The notes beneath the pieces are model-generated. The model saw only the letters and a program-made list of their open reading frames with translations, made no database searches and was not told where the DNA came from. The position numbers were made by a program, and so were the translations under genes. A stretch of DNA of 64,000 bases from Platynereis dumerilii (taxonomy: Eukaryota > Annelida > Polychaeta > Phyllodocida > Nereididae): positions 62,001-126,000 of the forward strand of contig JAPTHN010000111.1 of NCBI GenBank assembly GCA_026936325.1, in the 5' to 3' direction. Below, piece after piece: positions 10,391 to 19,866 of this stretch; the stretch's first letter is position 1; every line of letters starts with the position of its first letter.

Positions 10391-11839
10391 GGATCAAGGA
10401 TATCTCAGAGTAACTTAGTACCTTGGTATAGTTTATAAAAATAGTTATACTATAGCTAATTAAGATGACCCAGTTTCATACACGGTCCCGAGTCCAGCAT
10501 GTTTTAGAAAAAATGGTGGGGATGGGTTAGTTGAGACAGAACGGGCAGGGTTAGTTGATACGTATCAACTAACCCAACCTGCATAATGTCAAGTTGACCT
10601 ACCAATGTTTCAAATTGAAAATTTTGAAAATTGAACTGAATCAACCTGTATTGTGCAAAGAATAACTGCTTACATATAGATTCAGTGGCTTTTGGGTACT
10701 TCTGTTTTGTGTACTTCCCTGTGTACACAGAACCAACATGTTTACTTGATATTACTTGAGTTAAGAATTAATTTCGTTGGTCTACCTTTTTGAGGATTTT
10801 AGCTTCTGTGAGGGGTGTAGCCTCTTTGGTTAAATTAGTTAGTTTATTAATGGAAATGGCAGTTGAGGTAATTTGATGGTATTAGGGGGTCAGAATGACA
10901 CATCTTTATGGTTGCTCAAGGTTTCAACAGGTTCTGCCGGGTGGCCTGGTCAAAAACACAGTCCTAACTTTTTAGTGGAACTATAATTGTAAGTGGTACC
11001 CAGGGCTTCACTTGAAACAACTCCACACTGAACAGGAGAATCTTCGGCTGAATTCTTCATGAGGTCTTTTCGGTCCAAGAGGTTGACCACCATTTCCGAC
11101 TCGCAACGTGAACATAAATGCTTCTACGGGAACAGGAAGTGATTTGGTGAAGCCTTATGACCTTAGCACCTCCTACATAGGCTGTAGCATGTGACAATTT
11201 CTCCACATTTTCCCTGGGGTTGAGTGTATCAACTAACCTAACCAGGTGTATCAACTGACCTGCCCGGTAAGGTTAGTTGATACGTTTGACATGACCTACT
11301 TTGGCACCCTCTGGGGTAAAAACCGTCCTATAGATCAAGCTAAGTTTCTTCATATATACAAACAATCTTATTCTCCAGTATCTAAACTATTCATCAGTTC
11401 AATATCATCCTCCATTTGGCTTGTCATAGAGTTGACTTTTTTTGCCAATGGTAATTTTCTGCTTTTATCTAATATATTATATTGCCACAGAAGACAACTT
11501 TCTGAAGTCTGTTTTCAAAATTGCTATGTTATTGAGTTGTTTCCATGTCAACTTTAGGAAAAGTTCAATCCTGTTAATTTTACACATTTTTGAGAGACAA
11601 ACAACAATTTCTGTAGAATGACGTATATCCAATCACAATTAACAAATTTAAAGACAAATAAGTGTTTGTAAGTATGATATCCGAATTACCGAAACGGTTG
11701 CCATGGAAACCAAAATATCTAAAAATGCTCAAGGTTAAGAAACTAGAGAATATCAGATTTGGAATCACCATATTCCACTTATGCAAGAACAAAAATAGAA
11801 TAGCTGCCCCCTCTCGGTAGTCTGTCACCGCAAGGTTCT

Positions 11840-12235
11840 ACTGGACTAATAAACAGTCATCTGACCAGGAATATCAGACAAGAGAAGATCAGGCAAGTAA
11901 TAATCTGACTAGGAAAATTAAGACGAGGTATATTCTGACTAAACGATCAGACAAGAATATGCTGAGTAGGAAAGATCTTAAAAACCATAATCTGACAAGG
12001 AAAGAACAAACAAGCAATAATCAAACAAGGAAAGATGAGGTGAGAAATAATCAGACAAGGACAGATCAGGCAAGCAATAACCAGACAAGGAATAATCGAA
12101 CATGCTCTATTCTGACAAGGAAAAGTAAGACAAGCAATAATCATGCAATGAAAGTTCTGACAAATGATAATAAGACATACAAGGAAATAGAAGACACAAA
12201 ATTATCTGTCAAATCCTTTTTTGTCTGATTATTTC
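11840..12235. repeat. Minisatellite of CAATAATCAGACAAGGA-type units
   Basis: Imperfect units of about 14-17 bp (AATCAGACAAGG, AAAGATCAGACAAG) run head to tail and keep frames open on both strands. It is the same repeat family as 2840-3130. Confidence 0.75.
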
Positions 12236-12499
12236 TAGTCCCATCTCCCATTTTTGATTACTTCATGTGTGATCTTTCCTCCTAGGATTACTCTATGCTC
12301 ATATGATAGAAAATTATATAATTTTGCTGAAACAACAAAACACATTATGATAGAAGAAAATCTAGATAATAGTTAACTTTTTTGCACATGATAATCCCTG
12401 ATGAAGTCCATAAACATGATAAAAGACCTCTTATCGACTGTTACAACAATGTTGAAACATTGATGCACTGCATTATAGCAGTGTAGCTACCTTACAATT

Positions 12500-13810
12500 T
12501 ATTATACAACAAATTAGAAGCATATGGTTTAGCTGAAAATGCTATCACTCTCATTAGAAGTTATCTTGGTGAGTGAAAGTGGGAAATGTTAGCAGCTCTC
12601 TCAGGGACATTCAAAAAGGAGCCCCACAAGGCTTATTTTTAGGGCCAACAATTTTCAACATCTTCATTAACGACATATTCTACTTTGTCAAAAAATCAAA
12701 ATTGGTAAATTACGCTGACGACAATAGGCCTACCCTAACTTTCATAGATAAACATATCAACGTTTTGAAAAAGACACTAGATGATGAAAGTAAGGTATCA
12801 ATTAAATAGTTCAAAGACAATGAAATGAGGGCAAACCCCAAAAAATTTCGAAGTATTGCTATTGGTAAAAAGTCAGTTTCTGAAGATATCAGTTTTGATA
12901 TTGGAGGAATAATTCTGAAGTGTGAAGACACTGTGAAGTTACTGGGTGTAACACTAGATTCTTTACTAAATTTTGATACTCACATCAAGAACGTGAGTCA
13001 AAAAGCTTCCAGACAGATCAATGCGCTTAGGCGTATTGGAAGACACCTCACCCTAGAAGGAACGAAGGCGTGATATTTTCTCAAATTTCAATTTTTGCCC
13101 ACTTATCTGGAATTTTTGCAGCAAAGGCAACACACAGAAACTTGAAAGAGTACATTATAGACCACTCAAATTTGTATTCATGGATTTTTATTCAGATTAT
13201 AGTACACTTCTTGAAAAATGTGGTGCTTGTACTTTAGAGATTAGCAGGTTGAGACAAATTGCGATACAGACTTTCAAAATATTAACTAAAGAAGGACCAT
13301 GATACCTTCAAGACTTTGTAAAAGAAAGGTCTGGCAGATATGTACTTAGATACAATAGAATATTGGAAAAGCCAAGAACCAAAACTGTACGCTATGGATC
13401 TAATAGCTTCAGATATATTGCTGTGGACTTATGGAACTCCCTACCCGATCATGCAAGGGGGGAGATGTCACTAAAAGACTTTAAAAATGTCATAAGCAAA
13501 TGGAATGGCCAAACATGTAAATGTGCGACATGTAGGTAGAGTTTCAGTTGCTTTTATTTCTTTTAACAATATTATCACTTTTTGTTTACTTACCCAGTAT
13601 TATTGTTTTAATTTGCGATAATTTTTAATACTCAGTTTTATCTCTCAATCTGTGATTTTATTTTATGATTAATTGTGTCAAAAATTTTAATTTCTGTCTG
13701 TTTTTACCTTGCATTTGTCCTGTGTTACTTATCTAATTTATTTTATACTTAAGTTGTGTTTATAGTCGGTACAAAAGCTTTCAGCTTGTGTTCTTTTTGT
13801 ATATATATAT
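12500..13810 (+). pseudogene. LINE fragment: reverse transcriptase C-terminal half and 3' end
   Basis: Conceptual reading gives LEAYGLAENAITLIRSYL, GAPQG, FNIFINDI, the catalytic YADD (about 12710) and KLLGVTLDSLLNFDTHI, then an end domain finishing WNSLPDHARGEMSLKDFKN and WNGQTCKCATCR at about 13540. This is the CR1/Jockey-type non-LTR order. The frame is broken by several stops and shifts (for example around 12570, 12808 and 13075), so it is 5'-truncated and dead. The 3' UTR carries a small hairpin (13771-13790) and ends in a TA tract near 13798-13812. It lies in the sense orientation inside the receptor intron. Confidence 0.8.
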
Positions 13811-13814
13811 ATAT

Positions 13815-14767
13815 CTGACTTAAAAAAGGATTACTTTGACTCGTTCTCACGTGGTCATCAGCTCACTTCCGAGCTGGCTCTGCCAGTGAGCCTCTGACCT
13901 GGATGGCTGCAATTAGTGTGGTTATTGCATGCGAAGGACTGTGTGCTCACCTATCAGATAGGCTGTTACAGTTAAAGCCAGATTATGTAATTCCAAACTT
14001 TGCATACTGTTGATAGCTGTTGTCATTTGATAGCGGTTGTCTTTAGTTGCTATCATATTCAGCACAGTGACATACAATTGCACCCAATGCACGGCTGAGT
14101 TCAAACTATGAAACTTGTTTAGTGTTATTTATTGCTCATCGCTCTCAAATCACAGTTTTTGCAACTTTCTGAAGACAGTTTCTTGTTTCAGTTTGTATGT
14201 TTGTTTCATGGTTCAACATTCATGGATAGCTTGCAATGATTTCAGGCCCGTCCAGTTATTGACATGAAAACTACCTCATGGTTGGCTGGCCCCCCCAGAG
14301 GGCACTGCAATCCTCAATCAGACTAAGATCACAGGAAAAACGACCAACAGAGTCAAAGCCTCGCTGTGCCAGCTTGCACAAGGGGCTTTGACAATGTGAA
14401 AATGTCTTTGACTTTGACTTACTATTTAATCATCTGTTGAGAAGTGATTCTTATTTTAAATCCTACATATTTGTTTGATTTCAATGAATTTCCCTTGTGT
14501 AACTCTTCAGTATAATAAAACGATTCCTGCATTCACTAAGTTCTGCAAACTACAATTCCTTTTTTAACGAATTTTTTATTCCATTTAGACTTAAAACATT
14601 ATTTTTTTACAAAACACTTTATAAATGGTAAATGTATAGATATATATGTTTGTGAAAATTTGTAAAATTTACCTGTATGGAAGTATATTGATAGCATTTT
14701 CAAGCCCCTAAACGTGGAAATTTTAAAATGTAAAATTTTGATGTTTTGCTTTAGTAAGGTAATAATG
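13815..14767. other. Intron remainder, nothing recognised
   Basis: AT-rich sequence with a GC-richer patch (13840-14400) containing CTTTGACTCG and a partly inverse AGTCAAAG later on. This may be a worn transposon, but the ends are not clear enough to call. Confidence 0.3.
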
Positions 14768-14777
14768 TGTTTTCCAG

Positions 14778-17747
14778 ATTGGAAGACTGACAGTGAGAAG
14801 TTTTGCTGGTTTCAACATGCTGCATGTACCCCATAAAATGGCAGAAGTGGCTTTGAATATTTCGCATCGCTACTTAGGAAAATTGAATAGGGCCCGAACT
14901 GATGAGCACCAATATCTCCTTTCTGCACTAAGTACAAATTGGAGAAATAAAAATTATAGTGATTTATGTTTAATCACAATACCTTCCATTGGTTCATGGA
15001 CATATGTAAATTGTGCAAAGCAATTTGTAAATGTGACTTTCCTTTGCCAGTTTCCAGCATCTTCAGAAAAGACACATGATAAGCATGAAGATTGTCGGGA
15101 TACCAATAATGATTTTTACTGTAACACTGGATGGGTGTGGGGCTACAAAGCGTGTCTGCAAGTACATTATTTTACAGAGAACCATGTCACTAGAGATTTA
15201 CTTCAATCTGCCTGCAAGGGAATTGGAGGTTATAGTATTGGTGGATTAAATCAAGTTAACCAATTAATGGCTCTAGTGCTGTCATACCATGGTTCTAATT
15301 TAATGATATCCCTTCGCTACGATGGAAAAGTTGAGCTGTATACATCAGCCGAAAGCATTTCTGAGATAAGTGGATCATATTTTGTGTCAAGAATAGAACT
15401 ACCATTCAACATGGAAAAGGGAAAACAAGCAGGCGTTGTGTGTTTCAAAGAACCACTTTCAATAAGAGAATCATGTGAAGATGGATTTGAACCTTGCGAT
15501 AATGGTGAGTGCATTGTGGAGACCTACTTTTGTGATGCAAAACCACATTGTACTGATGGCAGTGATGAGTTGAATTGTACTGACCATTGCTCTCACTCAC
15601 AAAATGGAAGTTTATACTTTCCATGCAAGGACGGATCATGCATCCCAAAGTCAAGGTTATGTGATCTTGTGACGGACTGTGAACTTGCAGAAGATGAAGA
15701 AGAATGTCCTGATCTTTCCCAATACAACAAACTGTGGAGCCCTTTAGTTGTGAAGAAACAAGAGCAGCTGTGTATTAAAACAGATTCCAATGCTCTCAAT
15801 GCAATGCTCTACCAGGAGTGTAATATCACCTGTATCAAGAAAGTGATCCCTGGGAATCATTTCAATTTTACTAATGTTGATTACACTAAATACAATTGTC
15901 CATTTGGTTCAACAGTTTGTTATCCTAAAGAATTCGATTGTGTTTATGACACAGACTTCTATGGGAATGTTATCCCGTGTGAGGAAGCTTGGCTGCTTCA
16001 AAATTGCCCATATGATTCACAGTGTCACAATTTATTCTGCAAAGACAAGTTCTTGTGCCAGAATCAGAACTGGTGCATCCCCTACAGGTTGGTTTGCAAC
16101 GGGATTGCAGAGTGTCCACTTGGAGATGATGAATCACATTGTACTTGTGCAAGGATGTTACGATGTTCCAAAGAGAACATATGTGTTCACCCCACTGAAG
16201 TATGTGATGGGGTGTTGCACTGTCCTTTATCAGGAGATGATGAAGCTGTATGTGGACGGAAATGTCCAGAACATTGCTCTTGCCTTGGAAGGGCTATATT
16301 GTGTGTTAATCCAGTACATATAAATCACACCAGATCTTCAATAGCTATAATAAGATTGAAGAAGCGTCATACCATGGAGATAACTGAGCTACAAAATGCT
16401 TGGTTTGTTGATCTCTCGCATTCACACATTAATGATATGTTACCAATACAGAAATTGAGAGCTCCAAAACTTGTTAAGCTGAATCTTGGTAATAATTTGC
16501 TAAGGAGTTTCTCGTCACAACTGGTCAAACTGCAAAATTTGAAATATCTATATCTGGAAAAAACTGGGTTGAAGAGAGTCACAGAGGATTCTTTCTCTCA
16601 TTTCTCCAAATTAAAACTACTATCACTAAAACATTCACAAGTTAATCAAATAGAAGAGTGTTCTTTCTGCAGGCTGAATGCATTAGAATATCTTGACTTT
16701 ACTGACACACAGTTAAAGCATATTTCAACGTCTCTATTTATTAGTGTTCAAACTCTTCAGGAATTGCATTTCAGTAGTTCAAGGCTTAAAACCGTTTCAA
16801 AAGATTTCCTCACCTTAAATTTGCTACAGCTCTCCATCAACAATTTACACCTCTGTTGTTTGAAGGGAAATGGTGTGATTGAGCAATGTCAGAATTTCAG
16901 CAAAGTTCAGCAACTTGATATATGTCCATTTGATTATCCTGTGAGAGCCACAGTTTTTCTCCCATTTCTGGTGTCAGTGGCTTTTGTGAATATTTTGGCA
17001 ATACAAAATTCATATCAATCTATGAGTATCTCCTACTTCAGTTTGATTGTATACAACAGCTTCATTGGTCTTTTCATTACAATTGTAATGATTATTTTCC
17101 ATTTTGAGCAAGAACGAATTAGAAGCTCTGAAAAATTGGCTGTTAGCAATGATGAAACGTTAACATGCAAAATGGTGGCAAAGGGTACATTTGTACTTGG
17201 CGTATTGCATCCATTTCTTTCCATGCTCATTTATTTTGAAACATACAGGACACTCAGATCTCTCCACGCAAGTAAATATTACAATAAGCAGTATGCTTTA
17301 CTTTTAGTGTTAGTTATTTCACTAATAATTGGAATTGTACAGATGACTGGGAAAGGAGATTCATCAAGTTCAGTCTGCTTGATTAAACTAAATTTGACAG
17401 AGAAATCATTGGTTCTCATTTCGCATGGATTGATTTGTTCATTGACAACGTTTCTCGATATATTGCTTTCAAAACACATGAGAGAGACTCGTAAAGCAAG
17501 TGGAAGGAAACAGACAAAGACTGACAAACGCATTCTTGCCCGGTTTATCATGTACAATATATGTGACACCTTTTCACTGCTTCTGCATTGTATTTGGTTT
17601 ATGGTTGAACTCAACAACAATGTTCTACACATTGCAACATTGATTTTTCAGTTTACATTGCCCGCAGTTGCTTTTCCAATAACGTTTGTCTTATCAACTA
17701 GACAGTTCAAACGGAAATGGAAAAAAATATTTTGTAAACACAATTAG
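14778..17747 (+). CDS. LDLa/LRR/7TM exon of a GRL101-like G-protein coupled receptor
   Basis: This terminal exon starts after TTTTCCAG in phase 0 and runs to TAG at 17745-17747, about 989 residues. In order it encodes the end of the C-type lectin domain (GSWTYVNC, then FLCQFP), four LDL-receptor class A modules (about 15471-15580, 15585-15710, 16015-16145, 16140-16256, with acidic calcium motifs such as DGSDELNC and DEEEC), an LRR N-cap (CPEHCSCLG), about six leucine-rich repeats (16390-16850), a cysteine cap, then seven hydrophobic segments (about 16935-17710) and a short basic tail. This order matches Lymnaea GRL101 and type C LGRs (relaxin-receptor relatives), plasma-membrane receptors that bind ligand through LDLa/LRR. 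Odd points: the DRY position reads ETY, NPxxY reads FPITF, and TM6 lacks CWxP. The lectin part lacks EPN/QPD-type sugar motifs. Family identity is strong; ligand unknown. Confidence 0.85.
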   Translation: MGRLTVRSFAGFNMLHVPHKMAEVALNISHRYLGKLNRARTDEHQYLLSALSTNWRNKNYSDLCLITIPSIGSWTYVNCAKQFVNVTFLCQFPASSEKTHDKHEDCRDTNNDFYCNTGWVWGYKACLQVHYFTENHVTRDLLQSACKGIGGYSIGGLNQVNQLMALVLSYHGSNLMISLRYDGKVELYTSAESISEISGSYFVSRIELPFNMEKGKQAGVVCFKEPLSIRESCEDGFEPCDNGECIVETYFCDAKPHCTDGSDELNCTDHCSHSQNGSLYFPCKDGSCIPKSRLCDLVTDCELAEDEEECPDLSQYNKLWSPLVVKKQEQLCIKTDSNALNAMLYQECNITCIKKVIPGNHFNFTNVDYTKYNCPFGSTVCYPKEFDCVYDTDFYGNVIPCEEAWLLQNCPYDSQCHNLFCKDKFLCQNQNWCIPYRLVCNGIAECPLGDDESHCTCARMLRCSKENICVHPTEVCDGVLHCPLSGDDEAVCGRKCPEHCSCLGRAILCVNPVHINHTRSSIAIIRLKKRHTMEITELQNAWFVDLSHSHINDMLPIQKLRAPKLVKLNLGNNLLRSFSSQLVKLQNLKYLYLEKTGLKRVTEDSFSHFSKLKLLSLKHSQVNQIEECSFCRLNALEYLDFTDTQLKHISTSLFISVQTLQELHFSSSRLKTVSKDFLTLNLLQLSINNLHLCCLKGNGVIEQCQNFSKVQQLDICPFDYPVRATVFLPFLVSVAFVNILAIQNSYQSMSISYFSLIVYNSFIGLFITIVMIIFHFEQERIRSSEKLAVSNDETLTCKMVAKGTFVLGVLHPFLSMLIYFETYRTLRSLHASKYYNKQYALLLVLVISLIIGIVQMTGKGDSSSSVCLIKLNLTEKSLVLISHGLICSLTTFLDILLSKHMRETRKASGRKQTKTDKRILARFIMYNICDTFSLLLHCIWFMVELNNNVLHIATLIFQFTLPAVAFPITFVLSTRQFKRKWKKIFCKHN

Positions 17748-18497
17748 CCCTGGGACCCATGCGGTAGTCATGAGTCTTTCCACTCAAAATCTTGAGATTC
17801 AACAAAACTAAAGTGCCAAATTTCAGAAGACTTAGATTTTCATTTACCAGACATACTATTTTACTGACGGTACTCGTTTTGAATGCAATCTCTCATTGTT
17901 GAGTGGGATTGAATCACTAAAAAAGGCAGAGAAATCCTCGAAAAATGGGAAGTTTCAGCCATCATGCTCAATGAGATCTGCAATGTCACCACTGTGATGT
18001 CACTACTGCTCTGTAATGAAATCACATCTCTACTTGTGACATCACCACTAAAGCTGGAATTCTGACAAATCAGAAATGGCGAATTTCTCAATGCATAAGG
18101 ATGAAATTTCCTCTGTGAAGTTCAGAGGATAACTCTGTGGATATCAGGAAGAGCAAATTAATGAGAGTGAGGTCTGTAGCAAATTCTGTCTATTTTCAGA
18201 ATTTTTTTCTGATTTTGGCATAAGTATAAAACTAAAAAAAAAAAATTGAATTATCCCAAACCCTTTCTTTCAAATCTCATGATTTTTCAATGGGACGATT
18301 CATGACTGCTGTCCCACAGAGTTCCTGGTCTAGGCGCTAATTAATTAGCATAATCTCTCACAGTCGTTGATTAAACCGTAATGTCTTTATATATCTACTG
18401 ATAATGACTTTTTAAATATAACATAATGCTACAATTGCATGTTTTAAGAATAATCAAATGTGCATTTTGAACCAATCATCATTCTTCTTTTAAGCTG

Positions 18498-18503
18498 AAT
18501 AAA
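18498..18503 (+). promoter_or_regulatory. Candidate poly(A) signal of the receptor gene
   Basis: An AATAAA lies about 750 bp after the receptor stop, and another AATAAAG lies near 18540. The 3'UTR in between is AT-rich with no other coding signal. Which signal is used cannot be told from sequence. Confidence 0.4.
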
Positions 18504-18556
18504 GCATCATTTGAAAAATAGTGAGATGTTAACTTTTTCAATAAAGACATGTGTTC

Positions 18557-18690
18557 ACAGGAATTCGCTTTGAAGTAGATTATTGGACTTGTGAAACAAG
18601 CAAATTGTGTTCTATGTGACGTATGGTAGAAAACCACTCATTTGTAACTCATATCCATTCAGTTTTGTGTTCATAAGGCAGCTGTGAGTT
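18557..18690 (+). repeat. Interspersed repeat, copy 2 (mate at 3126-3260)
   Basis: Same ordered blocks as copy 1, again upstream of a CTAT-type microsatellite (19040-19135). Confidence 0.6.
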
Positions 18691-19039
18691 AAAACATTTT
18701 CTTCAGTTTTCCCGATTCACACAGACCGTAACAAGCTGATAAGTCTCTCTTATAATCACCTGTCTATCATCAAATTTGATAGGCGGGCATTCAATGATTC
18801 ATGAATAATTTTGTGAACAGAAATTGACATAGACAATGTTTTATCATCTCAGAGCGATTCTGCAAAATGCCTGACAATTAGCTTTGCATTGAATGTATAA
18901 AAAAAAGTTTTGAAGACTGGTCAGAAAAATTTCACAAAAAATTAGTTCTTTGTTGAAGGTGCAAAAGACGCAATTGTAAGATTGATCATTCAATAATCAT
19001 ATTTTCTCTATCTCAATCAATTGGTCAATCAATCAATCA

Positions 19040-19170
19040 ATCAACCAGTCTATCTATCAATCTATCTATCTATCCATCTTTCTATCTATCTATATATCTA
19101 TCTATCTATCTATCTGTCTATCTGTCTATCTATCTTTCTCTCCTTTCTGTCTTCTTTCTTTCTTTCTTTC
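19040..19170. repeat. (TCTA)n / (TTTC)n microsatellite
   Basis: Tandem TCTA units passing into CTTT units. The serine/leucine frame across it is a repeat artefact. Confidence 0.9.
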
Positions 19171-19529
19171 TTTTCTATTTTCTCAGAAGCTCATCAAAAC
19201 GCGATCTGAGATGTTGAAATATGGATACACTGCACAGTTGCTTGCCAAGCTTATCCTAATTTACATGTTGACCAATCACAGTTTTAGTGTTATCCAGAAG
19301 CCTCAATGATTGCAGTTTCTCTTCAACACTCGGTTTGTCAGTTTCACTGATAGCTTCGTATGTTTATACCTGTGTGCAACAGCCTTTGAAGTCTTTCTCT
19401 GTTTCTTTTATAAAAAGTTTTTTTAAGTCAGCTGATAGGTTAAGTACCTTAAAGGTAATGCCATCTATACTTGCCGTTGTGATTTAGTAATATCGCGGGA
19501 AGTCAAGCTTTGGAGGGAACAGATTACTT

Positions 19530-19866
19530 CTGATCGAAATTTTTTTTTGGTTCACCCTGTATAAGGGGAAGACATGGGATCCCCTGCTGAATCTGCCACT
19601 GTCCTTATTCTTTTAAATGGATAGATTGCAGAACCAGTAGATACGCTAAGTCTTTTGTTCCTTCTAGCATCAGAATGTGCAATGAATTGAAGTGGTAGTA
19701 TGTATGGTAGTATGTATGTATTTATTTTCGTGTGAATGTTATTGTGTGACTGTGATCTCTCTGTATGCATGTGACTGTGATTCTGTCTGTGATATGGGAC
19801 AGCACACTGCAAGTTTCACTTTTGTGACCAATAAAGTATTTATTATTATTATTATTATTATTATAT
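19530..19866 (+). pseudogene. LINE 3' end with (ATT)n tail
   Basis: KSFVPSSIRMCNELKW followed by a stop at about 19650-19700 is the usual last block of non-LTR reverse transcriptase ORFs. A 3' UTR of about 150 bp follows, then an AATAAAG and an ATT repeat tail (19835-19866). Only the last few hundred bases of the element are present, as expected of 5' truncation. Confidence 0.6.

Larger units (their letters stand above)
6183..11290. mobile_element. DNA transposon with GTTAGTTGATAC repeats, split by an LTR element
   Basis: GGCAGGTTAGTTGAGACGC and a second GTTAGTTGATACG copy lie at 6190-6225. The complement of 11225-11268 reads almost the same, so these look like inverted ends. A further pair at 10523-10576 includes a perfect 24-bp palindrome of GTTAGTTGATAC with its complement (10553-10576). 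Repeated subterminal motifs of this kind are typical transposase-binding sites. No transposase was recognised, so it is probably non-autonomous. About 1.1 kb remains once the LTR element (6423-10390) is discounted. Target duplication was not resolved. Confidence 0.55.
2562..14777 (+). other. 12.2 kb intron of the receptor gene
   Basis: The donor GAG|GTAAGG at 2562 and the acceptor TGTTTTCCAG at 14768-14777 bracket a phase 0 intron. Nothing host-coding was recognised inside it. It is filled with repeats: a minisatellite, a (TATC)n tract, a Tc1-type transposase relic, a DNA transposon interrupted by an LTR element, a second minisatellite and a LINE fragment. The stretch 4330-6180 is AT-rich with nothing recognisable. 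A transcript retaining the intron start would end after 26 extra residues at 2639. Confidence 0.7.
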
